24,950 nucleotides of DNA from Candidatus Cellulosilyticum pullistercoris (GCA_018883705.1 JAHLFQ010000019.1:1-24950); one strand, 5' to 3'. Numbered from the stretch's first letter, positions 1-6,601 are shown. Made by a program: numbers and translations. The notes: generated by a model not told the origin, from the letters alone.

Positions 1-445
1 TATTATCTATTAAGGCATGTTTTTCATTTAACTCAGTAAAGAATTGTTCATAAAGATGGATAGAGTCATAAATGATCCAAGTAATAATAGCAGCAAAAAG
101 TGCGCTATAGAGTTTATTAATAAGCCCAATGTGGATGATACTAAGCCTAATATTTAGAAAGTCTAAATTTAAAACTTGTTCTGTAGGCACATGATAATAA
201 ACAAAGGGAGAAGCAGCTAAGGCAATATAAATACCTGTAATAAGTAAAATGGAGTTAATAGGTTTTTGTAAGCAATCAAATAAACGTGTATCTAAAGAGA
301 GGTTACGAATCTTTATTTTAGATAAAAAACCTATGACTACTTGGCTAAGTACACGTTTTGCAAACAAAGTAATAAGCAAAATGATAAGAGAAAGAAGTAG
401 CCTTAAAATAATAGGGTCATTGATTAAATCTTTTACTGAATACAT
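1..445 (-). CDS. MscS-family mechanosensitive channel, N-terminal part (partial at window edge)
   Basis: An open reading frame runs from ATG at 443-445 on the minus strand to the window edge without a stop, giving 148 visible residues. An AAAGG-type RBS lies just upstream (GAAAGGAACGCTTT before ATG). The visible part has a hydrophobic segment at about residues 13-30, a basic stretch with KRVLSQVVIGFLSKIKIRN, a second hydrophobic segment at about 66-85 and a third at about 115-130. A short N-terminus, a membrane helix, then a basic helix and further helices is the usual layout of MscS-like channels, which open under membrane tension to release solutes. The pore-lining helix and the cytoplasmic beta domain would lie beyond the window, so the family call rests on layout and general similarity. 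It is transcribed divergently from the gene at 601. It could be another multi-pass membrane protein. Confidence 0.62.
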   Translation of the reverse strand, partial: MYSVKDLINDPIILRLLLSLIILLITLFAKRVLSQVVIGFLSKIKIRNLSLDTRLFDCLQKPINSILLITGIYIALAASPFVYYHVPTEQVLNLDFLNIRLSIIHIGLINKLYSALFAAIITWIIYDSIHLYEQFFTELNEKHALIDN

Positions 446-478
446 AAAGCGTTCCTTTCTATATAAATTTTCGATTGT

Positions 479-507
479 ATTATACAATACTTGAGAGATG
501 AAGTAAA
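479..507 (-). promoter_or_regulatory. SigA-type promoter for the MscS-like gene
   Basis: Read on the minus strand, TTTACT (502-507) and TATAAT (479-484) are separated by exactly 17 bases, about 35 bases upstream of the ATG at 445. The -10 is perfect and the -35 matches four of six positions. Confidence 0.6.
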
Positions 508-516
508 ATGAATTTC

Positions 517-546
517 TAGTCAAAAGAGTCGTGAATATGGTATAAT
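517..546 (+). promoter_or_regulatory. Candidate SigA promoter for the 601-2251 operon
   Basis: A perfect TATAAT at 541-546 is preceded at 18 bases by TAGTCA (517-522, four of six matches to TTGACA). Start of transcription would be near 553, leaving a leader of about 48 bases before the ATG at 601. It lies back to back with the divergent promoter at 479-507. Confidence 0.5.
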
Positions 547-600
547 ATAGTAACAATAGGTTAATAGTATAAAAGAAAAAGTATAGAAAAGGCGTTTTAA

Positions 601-894
601 ATGAAGATAAGTAGAACAGTCTGGATTGATGATAAAGTAAAATGGAATGTACTGAGGAAACGAGAGATTCAGAAAAAAAATCGTTATAAGGGAAAGGCCT
701 ATATTGTCTGTACCTCTCCCCACTCCAAGTTATTATTTGAGATTATTGAAGCAAAACAACTAAGTGATTGGTATAGTACATCAACAATGGTGGCATTATG
801 CCAGAATAGGCAGCAGGCATTAGAAGTCGTTAGAAATTTAATTGATGCCATATATAATGAAAAGACCCAAACATATGAAGAATTAAAACAGTAG
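601..894 (+). CDS. Conserved-looking small protein of unknown function (97 aa)
   Basis: I do not recognise this protein. It starts at ATG 601 with AAAAGG (587-592) eight bases upstream and a TATAAT box at 541. The N-terminal third is strongly basic (KISRTVWIDDKVKWNVLRKREIQ), followed by a beta-like stretch YIVCTSPHSKLLFEII and a predicted helical C-terminus. There is no signal peptide or membrane segment, so it should be cytoplasmic. It ends 12 bases before the DUF2953 gene and appears to be the first gene of a three-gene operon with gerW, so a role linked to sporulation is possible but is only a context inference. An antisense frame over the same stretch has no RBS and is not credible. Confidence 0.7.
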   Translation: MKISRTVWIDDKVKWNVLRKREIQKKNRYKGKAYIVCTSPHSKLLFEIIEAKQLSDWYSTSTMVALCQNRQQALEVVRNLIDAIYNEKTQTYEELKQ

Positions 895-906
895 AAGAGG
901 TGCATA

Positions 907-1794
907 GTGAGTATTTTATGGTTAATAATAAAAGTCATTCTTTTTGCGCTTCTAGGGGGAGTCGTACTTCTTATAACAGGACTAGCTATCATTTTATTAG
1001 CACCGATTCATTATGAAGCGTATGTTGAAAAGTATGGTGAACTCATTTATGAGATACATTTTCGATATCTAAAAGGGATCAAGGGAAAGTTTCATTTAGA
1101 GGATGGAATTAAGCATCATAGAGTAGATGTATTTTGGAAAACACTATATGAAGACAAGGTAGAAGAGGTTGAAGTAACAGAGCATTCACCTCAGATGAAA
1201 AGCTTTAATAAAGAGCCAGTACAAAAGAATAAAAATGAAAAGAGTACTCAAACTAACAGAGTGCTTAGTGACAGGATAAATGTAAATGATAAAACATCTT
1301 CTGATGAGACAAAGCAAGTTAAGAAAGAGAAAGTGCTTAAGAAAAAGGTAAAGTCACCTATAATGAAGGAGATAGAAGATAGCACTCAAGAGTCAGCAGA
1401 GAAAGTAAAAGAAGAAACAAAGCAAAAAATCAGAGAAATGCCTGATTCAGGTATTAAAGAAATTTTGCTAGACCCACTAACTTATCGTGCAGTTAGATGC
1501 ATCCTAAAAGGGATTTGGAGTATTCTAAAAGTCATGGCACCAAAAGAGTGGGATTTTGAAATGGTTGTAGGAGCAGGTGATCCAGGAGAGACAGGAGCAC
1601 TTATTGCAAAGCTTACCCTATTATATCCTATCTATTTTCAACATGGAGTTATTCGAGGAGACTATGAAAAAGAGTGCTTAATGGGTGGTTTTTTGGTGAA
1701 GGGGAGGTTTAGAATAGGGCAAATTGTTATACGCCTTGTCCAGCTATATTTACAAAGGGATGTAAGAACATTTATACATTTAATATTAAAATAA
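907..1794 (+). CDS. DUF2953 domain-containing membrane-anchored protein (YtfI-like)
   Basis: The start is GTG at 907, chosen because AGAGGTG sits just upstream and the protein then opens with a hydrophobic helix (residues 3-28). After about 45 residues of soluble sequence comes a long, highly charged Lys/Glu/Thr-rich stretch (about residues 85-180). It ends in a conserved-looking C-terminal domain (about 185-295) containing VVGAGDPGETGALIAKL, which is characteristic of DUF2953. This family sits directly upstream of gerW/ytfJ in many spore formers (ytfI-ytfJ in Bacillus subtilis), exactly as here. The biochemical function is unknown. The low-complexity middle looks like a flexible linker and should vary between relatives. 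Expected location: membrane, one N-terminal anchor. Confidence 0.82.
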   Translation: MSILWLIIKVILFALLGGVVLLITGLAIILLAPIHYEAYVEKYGELIYEIHFRYLKGIKGKFHLEDGIKHHRVDVFWKTLYEDKVEEVEVTEHSPQMKSFNKEPVQKNKNEKSTQTNRVLSDRINVNDKTSSDETKQVKKEKVLKKKVKSPIMKEIEDSTQESAEKVKEETKQKIREMPDSGIKEILLDPLTYRAVRCILKGIWSILKVMAPKEWDFEMVVGAGDPGETGALIAKLTLLYPIYFQHGVIRGDYEKECLMGGFLVKGRFRIGQIVIRLVQLYLQRDVRTFIHLILK

Positions 1795-1810
1795 AGGTAG
1801 GTAAAGAAAG

Positions 1811-2251
1811 ATGGATAATAAAGTAAATCAAGATTTAAATAGTTTAATGCATCAATTAGAAAGTTTTATTACGACAAAGACAGTTGTTGGAGAGCCTATT
1901 CATATTGATCAAACGATTCTTGTGCCACTTATTGATGTGAGTTTTGCAGCAGCATCAGGCACAACAGCAAGTAATAAGTTTGTTGAAAGACATAAAGAAA
2001 AGGAAAGAAGAGTAGATGGTGGAACAGGTGCAGGAGCAGGTGGATTAGGTGCTAAAGTATCACCAAGTGCCATGCTTGTGATTCAAAACGGGACAACACA
2101 ACTCATTAATGTACGTAGTCAAGACAGTATCACAAAGCTCATTGACATGATTCCTGGACTTGTTTCTAAAGTACCAGATCTCTTCTCAAAATCTAAAGTG
2201 ACTACAGAAAAAAATAATGATGTAAATGATTATCATCAAATGGAAGAATAA
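1811..2251 (+). CDS. gerW: GerW/YtfJ-family sporulation protein
   Basis: This 146-residue protein matches the GerW (YtfJ) family, which in Bacillus is made in the forespore and is needed for normal spore germination. Recognisable parts are the N-terminal helix (residues 1-20), the block VVGEPIHIDQTILVPLIDVS (about 25-44), and the glycine-rich segment GGTGAGAGGLGAKVSPSAML (about 72-91). The core ends with a beta-rich segment carrying LINVRSQDSITKLIDMIPG. The C-terminus is a polar tail. It follows the DUF2953 gene by 16 bases and ends just before a strong terminator, so it is the last gene of its operon. I saw no clear forespore promoter directly in front of it. It may rely on the upstream promoter or on one inside the DUF2953 gene. 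Confidence 0.88.
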   Translation: MDNKVNQDLNSLMHQLESFITTKTVVGEPIHIDQTILVPLIDVSFAAASGTTASNKFVERHKEKERRVDGGTGAGAGGLGAKVSPSAMLVIQNGTTQLINVRSQDSITKLIDMIPGLVSKVPDLFSKSKVTTEKNNDVNDYHQMEE

Positions 2252-2267
2252 AGAAAATAGAGAAATA

Positions 2268-2305
2268 AAAAATAAACCTTAGCTAGGAAGCTAAGGTTTA
2301 TTTTT
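2268..2305. terminator. Bidirectional intrinsic terminator between gerW and ychF
   Basis: The perfect 16 bp inverted repeat 2268-2283/2290-2305 has a six-base loop (TAGGAA). Its A-rich left and T-rich right flanks give a U-tract on either strand, which suits two convergent genes sharing one terminator. Confidence 0.9.
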
Positions 2306-2317
2306 GTGAAAATGAGA

Positions 2318-3412
2318 TTAAACATTAAATCTAAATAGAATAATATCACCATCTTGAACAATATATTCTTTACCTTCAAGACGAACTAGTCCTTTTTCTT
2401 TAGCAGCAGCATAAGAACCACATGCTACTAAATCATCGAAGTTAACGATTTCTGCACGAATGAAACCTCTTTCAAAGTCAGAGTGAATCTTTCCAGCAGC
2501 ACCAGGAGCCTTAGTTCCAACAGTAATGGTCCAAGCACGTACTTCTTGTTCACCAGCTGTTAAATAACTAATTAAACCAAGAAGCTTATAGCTAGCAGCA
2601 ACAAGACGATCAAAACCTGTTGAAGTTAAACCTAAATCTTGTAAGAAAGCAGCTTTTTCTTCTTCATCAAGTTCTGAAAGTTCTTGCTCAATTTTAGCAC
2701 AGATAACAAATGTCTCTGAGTTTTCAGTAGCAGAAAATTCACGAACACGTTGTACATATTCATTTTCTACACCACCGATTAAATCATCCTCACAAATGTT
2801 AGCAGCATAAAGCATTGGTTTAGAAGTAATCAGACCAAGAGAATTAATAAAAGTATCTTTTTCATCATCTTCTCCAAGTAAAGTACGTGCTGCTTTACCA
2901 GATTCTAATGTACTATAAATCTCTTTTAAAATTTCAACTTCAGCAGCAATGGTTTTATCTGCTTTTGCAGCTTTTTGACTTTTAGCAATTCTTCTTTCAA
3001 TCATTTCCATATCGGCAAAAGCAAGTTCGATATTGATCGTTTCAATATCACGTAATGGATCAACCGTTTTATCTACATGTACAATGTTTTCATCTTCAAA
3101 ACAACGTACAACTTGCACAATAGCATCTACTTCACGAATATGAGATAAGAATTGATTACCTAATCCTTCACCTTTACTAGCACCTCTAATTAGGCCTGCA
3201 ATGTCTACGAATTCAATTGCTGCGGGTAAAACACGTTTAGAGTTATACATTTTGCGTAAAACTTCTAATCGAGGGTCAGGGACAGGAACAACACCTACAT
3301 TAGGTTCAATTGTACAAAATGGATAATTTGCAGATTCTGCCCCTGCTTTTGTTAATGCATTAAATAGTGTACTTTTTCCTACATTAGGAAGTCCAACTAT
3401 TCCAAGTTTCAT
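2318..3412 (-). CDS. ychF: YchF, Obg-related P-loop NTPase (ribosome-binding ATPase)
   Basis: The product is a YchF/Ola1-type member of the Obg GTPase group. Visible motifs are the P-loop GLPNVGKST (residues 7-15), switch/G3 DIAGLIRGASKGEGLGN, and NICEDD in place of the usual NKxD. That substitution underlies the known ATP preference of this family. A C-terminal TGS domain (about 280-364) contains TITVGTKAPGAAGKIHSDFERGF. YchF binds ribosomes and is linked to translation and stress control. I chose the start at 3412 rather than the ATG at 3421: GAGGAAGG directly touches the first ATG but lies nine bases from the second, and the family begins MKLGIVGLPNVGKST. The resulting 364 residues fits the family. 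It is monocistronic, between its own promoter and a shared terminator. Confidence 0.95.
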   Translation of the reverse strand: MKLGIVGLPNVGKSTLFNALTKAGAESANYPFCTIEPNVGVVPVPDPRLEVLRKMYNSKRVLPAAIEFVDIAGLIRGASKGEGLGNQFLSHIREVDAIVQVVRCFEDENIVHVDKTVDPLRDIETINIELAFADMEMIERRIAKSQKAAKADKTIAAEVEILKEIYSTLESGKAARTLLGEDDEKDTFINSLGLITSKPMLYAANICEDDLIGGVENEYVQRVREFSATENSETFVICAKIEQELSELDEEEKAAFLQDLGLTSTGFDRLVAASYKLLGLISYLTAGEQEVRAWTITVGTKAPGAAGKIHSDFERGFIRAEIVNFDDLVACGSYAAAKEKGLVRLEGKEYIVQDGDIILFRFNV

Positions 3413-3486
3413 ATGTTTCATCCTTCCTCAAACTTAGCTTTTGTACGTCAAAGTGGCTACTACAAAAGAAAAGCATGTTTATATCA

Positions 3487-3515
3487 TGTATAGTTTATCG
3501 CATAATGGCAGTAAA
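3487..3515 (-). promoter_or_regulatory. SigA-type promoter for ychF
   Basis: On the minus strand TTTACT (3510-3515) and TATACA (3487-3492) are 17 bases apart, about 75 bases before the ychF start and just downstream of the terminator of the 55-residue gene, so ychF can be transcribed independently. Confidence 0.5.
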
Positions 3516-3528
3516 TACAACAAATTAA

Positions 3529-3556
3529 ATAAAACTGCATGAAAATGCAGTTTTAT
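3529..3556 (-). terminator. Intrinsic terminator of the 55-residue small gene
   Basis: A perfect 12 bp stem (3529-3540/3545-3556) closes a four-base loop (TTTC on the transcript), and the transcript continues into a T-rich stretch TTTAATTTG. The stem overlaps the stop codon of the small gene on the minus strand, which supports that gene being real. Confidence 0.75.
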
Positions 3557-3720
3557 CGGTGACAAGTGATACATTTAATGAAAAACATGAATAGTAAAAA
3601 GATAATGCCCAATAATAAGATAGGTTGTTTTTGGATTTCATGCATATATTGATGAAAAGGTGACATCATACAAGCGTGATGGCGACTAGCTACACGATAG
3701 TGTCTATAGCGTTTAGACAT
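3553..3720 (-). CDS. Small single-pass membrane protein, 55 aa, unknown function
   Basis: A 55-codon frame on the minus strand starts at ATG 3718-3720. A perfect AAAGGAG RBS lies seven bases upstream, and the frame ends at TAA 3553-3555 inside an intrinsic terminator. RBS, frame and terminator in a row make it convincing despite its size. The N-terminal half is basic and rich in His and Arg (MSKRYRHYRVASRHHACMMS). Residues about 33-50 form one hydrophobic helix (PILLLGIIFLLFMFFIKC), and the tail KCITCHR has two cysteines three apart. The orientation should be N-terminus inside. I do not recognise a family. A weak SigmaE-like element (GTATATT, 16 bases, AATACTAA) lies upstream but is not convincing. 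Candidate roles are a sporulation miniprotein or a metal-binding membrane peptide; both are guesses. Confidence 0.68.
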   Translation of the reverse strand: MSKRYRHYRVASRHHACMMSPFHQYMHEIQKQPILLLGIIFLLFMFFIKCITCHR

Positions 3721-3785
3721 AGTAATTCTCCTTTCAGGTTAGTATCATTAGTATTAAAAAAATACAAAAGAAATATACTGCCACA

Positions 3786-3814
3786 TTTACACAAGTCTAC
3801 AAATCTCCTATAAT
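3786..3814 (+). promoter_or_regulatory. SigA-type promoter for lgt
   Basis: TTTACA (3786-3791) and a perfect TATAAT (3809-3814) are 17 bases apart, about 30 bases before the lgt start. This places the transcript start near 3821, just ahead of the RBS. Confidence 0.7.
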
Positions 3815-3843
3815 AAACAAATAAACATAAAAGGAGGGTTATT

Positions 3844-4710
3844 ATGGAAATACCAAATATTTATTTTCCTAATTTAGGATTATCATTTCAGTTAAACTCT
3901 GAAGCATTTAATTTATTTGGATTATCGGTCTATTGGTATGGCATTATTTTAACATCAGGTATTATTCTAGGAACACTTTTAGCATGTTATATTGCAAAGA
4001 AGGAAAAGATCGATCCAGATATTATGACAGATTTTGTTTTATATGATATTTTATTTGCTTTATTAGGTGCTAGAACGTATTTTGTTATTTTTAATTGGGA
4101 GTATTACAAAGCTAATCCAATGCAAATTCTTAACATTAGACAAGGTGGTATTGCGATTTATGGTGCTGTTATTGCCTCTATTATTGTTGCCATCATTTAC
4201 ACACGTAAAAAGAAGGTAAGGTTCTTGCATTTTGCAGATATAGCAACATATGGACTGATATTAGGACAGGCTATTGGTCGCTATGGAAATTTCTTTAATA
4301 AAGAAGCTTTTGGGGGGTATACCAATAATTTATTTGCAATGGCTATTTTAAAAAGCGAGGCGAAACTACCTATATCTGAAGAGGTACTTAATCATGTAAC
4401 CACTTTTAGTCAGTTTGGCGCAGCAGAGTATATACAAGTGCACCCAACATTTTTTTATGAGTCAACTTGGAATGCCTTACTTCTCATTTTATTACTTTGC
4501 TACAGAAAACATCGTAAAGCCTATGGAGAGATTTTTTGTTTATACCTAATAGGTTATGGTGTAGGGCGATTTTGGATAGAAGGACTAAGAACAGATCAAC
4601 TTTTATTGTGGGTTATTCAAGTCCCTGTTTCACAAATTGTTGCCATTATATCCATAATTATGGGAATTATTGGAATTGTAGTGTGTCGAAAAAAATACTT
4701 AATAAAATAA
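3844..4710 (+). CDS. lgt: Phosphatidylglycerol:prolipoprotein diacylglyceryl transferase
   Basis: This integral membrane enzyme moves a diacylglyceryl group from phosphatidylglycerol to the lipobox cysteine of prolipoproteins, the first step of lipoprotein maturation. The sequence shows about seven hydrophobic segments, the motif RQGGIAIYGAVI (about 99-110), and the family signature GRYGNFFNKEAFGG (about 145-158) with the conserved Arg, Asn and Glu. Further on come HPTFFYES (about 201-208) and GRFWIEGLRTD near residue 245, both typical of Lgt. Length (288) is normal. The start has a strong AAAGGAGGG RBS eight bases upstream. The gene has its own promoter and no obvious terminator before the next promoter. 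Confidence 0.96.
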   Translation: MEIPNIYFPNLGLSFQLNSEAFNLFGLSVYWYGIILTSGIILGTLLACYIAKKEKIDPDIMTDFVLYDILFALLGARTYFVIFNWEYYKANPMQILNIRQGGIAIYGAVIASIIVAIIYTRKKKVRFLHFADIATYGLILGQAIGRYGNFFNKEAFGGYTNNLFAMAILKSEAKLPISEEVLNHVTTFSQFGAAEYIQVHPTFFYESTWNALLLILLLCYRKHRKAYGEIFCLYLIGYGVGRFWIEGLRTDQLLLWVIQVPVSQIVAIISIIMGIIGIVVCRKKYLIK

Positions 4711-4735
4711 ATTATAAAAATAATCAGAATAAATG

Positions 4736-4764
4736 TTGTTTTCTTCCAAAATGTGTATTATAAT
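4736..4764 (+). promoter_or_regulatory. SigA-type promoter for the Spo0E-like gene
   Basis: TTGTTT (4736-4741) and a perfect TATAAT (4759-4764) are exactly 17 bases apart, about 70 bases before the ATG at 4835. Confidence 0.6.
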
Positions 4765-4834
4765 ACTAAATATAGAGATAAATAAAGCTTTGATATTGTT
4801 TTTATGTTTTGTTTTATTTTGAAGGGGGATTAAT

Positions 4835-5005
4835 ATGAAAGAGATGAAGAAAAGCATTACATTTATGCAAAATAACCTAAACAGATTGTTATATATGTCA
4901 GGTCCAGCGGGTTGTAAGACATCGAGTGTTTATTCACTAAGTGTGATGTTGGACAAGGAGATTGTTAAATATTATAAAGATTTAAGCCAAACTAAATGTT
5001 CTTAG
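4835..5005 (+). CDS. Spo0E-like aspartyl-phosphate phosphatase (56 aa)
   Basis: A 56-codon frame starts at ATG 4835 with AAGGGGG six bases upstream, follows a good promoter and ends 16 bases before a strong terminator, so it is a complete single-gene unit. The C-terminal half reads SLSVMLDKEIVKYYKDL (about residues 34-50). This fits the Spo0E-family signature, in which Ser, Leu-Asp, Ile and a Tyr are spaced along the second helix. The first helix is ITFMQNNLNRLLYMSG. Spo0E-type proteins are two-helix hairpins that dephosphorylate Spo0A~P and so delay sporulation. The usual Gln in the SQxLD core is replaced (SVMLD), so activity is not certain. The family call comes from pattern recognition. 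A link to the sporulation genes at 21083-23586 is inferred. Confidence 0.7.
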   Translation: MKEMKKSITFMQNNLNRLLYMSGPAGCKTSSVYSLSVMLDKEIVKYYKDLSQTKCS

Positions 5006-5021
5006 ACATATGATAAGATGA

Positions 5022-5059
5022 GGAGTTCATTCGTTAAGTTCGAATGAACTCCCTTTTTT
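5022..5059 (+). terminator. Intrinsic terminator after the Spo0E-like gene
   Basis: The perfect 12 bp stem GGAGTTCATTCG (5022-5033) and its complement (5041-5052) enclose a seven-base loop. Six T residues follow at 5054-5059. It insulates the dcw cluster from upstream transcription. Confidence 0.92.
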
Positions 5060-5081
5060 ATGGAATTTCTTTAATTTAAGC

Positions 5082-5110
5082 TTGAATTTTCCAGTGAAAA
5101 CACATAAAAT
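5082..5110 (+). promoter_or_regulatory. SigA-type promoter of the dcw cluster (mraZ promoter)
   Basis: TTGAAT (5082-5087) and TAAAAT (5105-5110) are exactly 17 bases apart. Transcription would begin near 5117, so the leader of about 35 bases consists almost wholly of the repeat array described separately. Confidence 0.65.
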
Positions 5111-5116
5111 ATAAGA

Positions 5117-5163
5117 AAATGGATGTAAGTGGGTAGAAGTGGGGTGAAGTGGTGTTCATTGGG
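5117..5163 (+). promoter_or_regulatory. MraZ-box array (candidate MraZ operator)
   Basis: Five 7-mers recur at an exact 10 base period: AAATGGA (5117), AAGTGGG (5127), AAGTGGG (5137), AAGTGGT (5147) and CATTGGG (5157). The middle three are near identical. MraZ is known to bind tandem TGGG-containing direct repeats ahead of its own gene in Escherichia coli and AAAGTGG-type repeats in mollicutes, also with about 10 base period. Here the array starts at the predicted transcription start and runs across the RBS and start codon. Binding is inferred. Confidence 0.75.
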
Positions 5164-5580
5164 GAGTATCAGCATAGCCTAGATGAAAAAGGACGTGTTA
5201 CTGTACCTTCTAAATATAGGGAAGAGCTTGGAGAAAGCTTTGTTCTTACAAAAGGGCTTGATGGGTGTTTATTCATTTATACACTTCCAGAATGGTGTAC
5301 CTTTGAACAAAAACTAAAAAATCTACCCCTTACTAATGCTAATGCAAGAAAATTTGTTCGATTTTTTCTATCAGGTGCTATTGAATGTACAACTGATAAA
5401 CAAGGGAGAATACTCATCCCTAATTCATTAAGAGTATATTCCGAGATTGAAAAAGACATAGTATTTATAGGCATGAGCAATCGGATCGAAGTATGGAGCC
5501 TAACGAAATGGAACACTTATAATAATGAAGCGATTGACGTAGAGCTACTTGCTTCCCAAATGGAAGAATTGGGTATTTAA
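5152..5580 (+). CDS. mraZ: Transcriptional regulator MraZ
   Basis: MraZ is the DNA-binding regulator encoded first in dcw clusters, a ring-forming protein made of two AbrB-like swapped-hairpin repeats. Both repeats are visible: FIGEYQHSLDEKGRVTVPSK near the N-terminus and SGAIECTTDKQGRILIPNSL at about 76-95, each with the DxKGR/DxQGR turn and a following I/V-P pair. The C-terminus is a short helix. Two GTG codons are adjacent (5149 and 5152). I chose the second because the family begins MF(I/M)GEYQH and GGGG at 5141-5144 is then seven bases away. The product is 142 residues, as usual. The start lies inside its own predicted operator. In known systems MraZ represses the cluster. Confidence 0.93.
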   Translation: MFIGEYQHSLDEKGRVTVPSKYREELGESFVLTKGLDGCLFIYTLPEWCTFEQKLKNLPLTNANARKFVRFFLSGAIECTTDKQGRILIPNSLRVYSEIEKDIVFIGMSNRIEVWSLTKWNTYNNEAIDVELLASQMEELGI

Positions 5581-5594
5581 AGAGGAGAATGGGA

Positions 5595-5634
5595 GTATAG
5601 ACTTGTTAGATTTAAATAGGTGTTAAATCTATAC
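5595..5634 (+). promoter_or_regulatory. Inverted repeat in the mraZ-rsmH gap
   Basis: TAGATTTAA (5607-5615) is a perfect inverted repeat of TTAAATCTA (5623-5631) around a seven-base loop, and GTATAG (5595-5600) also mirrors CTATAC (5629-5634). There is no T-run after it, so it is not a standard terminator. It could be an RNA stem that protects or attenuates the transcript, or a protein site. Function unknown. Confidence 0.4.
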
Positions 5635-5665
5635 TAAATAGATAGATTTGACTTGGAGGATAAAA

Positions 5666-6601
5666 ATGAAATTTGAACATGTATCAGTTTTATTAAATGA
5701 ATGTATTGAGGGACTTAACATTAAGCCAAATGGTATCTATGTCGATGGTACTTTAGGTGGTGCTGGGCATGCAAGTGTAGTATGTTCTTTGCTTAATCAA
5801 GATGGCCAGTTTATAGGAATTGATCAAGATAATAATGCCTTAGCTGTTTCTAGAGAGAGATTAAATAGTGTTCAGCCAAAAGTAAGTCTGGTTAAAAGTA
5901 ATTTTGTGGATGTAAAAAGTGTTTTAGAAGAATTAGACATTGAAGGCGTAGACGGTATGTTGATTGATTTAGGTGTTTCCTCACATCAACTGGACGAGCC
6001 TTCTAGAGGTTTTTCGTATATGCATGATGCACCCCTAGATATGCGTATGAATCAAGATGCTTCATATAATGCTTATGAATTAGTTAATCATATGGATGAA
6101 GAAGATTTGTATCATATTATTAAGGAATATGGAGAAGAGCGCTGGGCTAAGCGTGTGGCAGAATTTATTGTAAAAGAAAGATTAAAGAAGCCTATTGAGA
6201 CGACTTATGAGTTAGTAGAAGTTATCAAAAAAGCAATTCCGCAAGGTGCACGTAAAGATGGGCCACATCCAGCTAAAAGGACTTTTCAAGCCATTCGTAT
6301 TGCAGTTAATAGAGAACTAGAAATTATTGAACCAACGATTAATGACATTGTAGAGAAGCTAAATACAGGCGGAAGATTATGTATCATTACGTTCCATTCC
6401 TTAGAGGATCGTATCGTCAAGCAGGCTTTTAAAAAATTAGAGGATCCTTGTACATGTCCTAAAAATATGCCTATTTGCGTATGTGGGAAAAAACCGATAG
6501 CTAAGGTGATTACAAGAAAACCAATTTTACCTTCAACAGAAGAAGTGGAGGAAAATCCACGTTCTAGAAGTGCTAAGTTAAGAATTATAGAAAAGATATA
6601 A
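5666..6601 (+). CDS. rsmH: 16S rRNA (cytosine(1402)-N(4))-methyltransferase
   Basis: RsmH (formerly MraW) uses S-adenosylmethionine to methylate N4 of C1402 in the 16S rRNA decoding site. The N-terminus MKFEHVSVLLNECIEGL and the SAM-binding loop VDGTLGGAGHA (about 28-38) are classic. So are IDLGVSSHQLDEPSRGFSY (about 102-120), the substrate-side block PHPAKRTFQAIRIAVNREL (about 201-219) and ITFHSLEDRIVK. A Cys-rich stretch (CTCPKNMPICVCGKK) precedes the C-terminus. I chose ATG 5666 because GGAGG lies seven bases upstream and the 311-residue product starts as the family does. A frame extension to TTG 5648 would place that RBS inside the gene. Confidence 0.96.
   Translation: MKFEHVSVLLNECIEGLNIKPNGIYVDGTLGGAGHASVVCSLLNQDGQFIGIDQDNNALAVSRERLNSVQPKVSLVKSNFVDVKSVLEELDIEGVDGMLIDLGVSSHQLDEPSRGFSYMHDAPLDMRMNQDASYNAYELVNHMDEEDLYHIIKEYGEERWAKRVAEFIVKERLKKPIETTYELVEVIKKAIPQGARKDGPHPAKRTFQAIRIAVNRELEIIEPTINDIVEKLNTGGRLCIITFHSLEDRIVKQAFKKLEDPCTCPKNMPICVCGKKPIAKVITRKPILPSTEEVEENPRSRSAKLRIIEKI

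Noticed and set aside
699..992. A 97-codon minus-strand frame overlapping the genes at 601 and 907.
   Set aside because: No RBS, no family, and it is antisense to two genes with good starts.
3728..3836. CTCCTTT (3728-3734) is complementary to AAAGGAG (3830-3836), which looks like another RBS-hiding stem before lgt.
   Set aside because: The left copy is simply the RBS of the divergent small gene on the minus strand, and the lgt promoter would start RNA after it.
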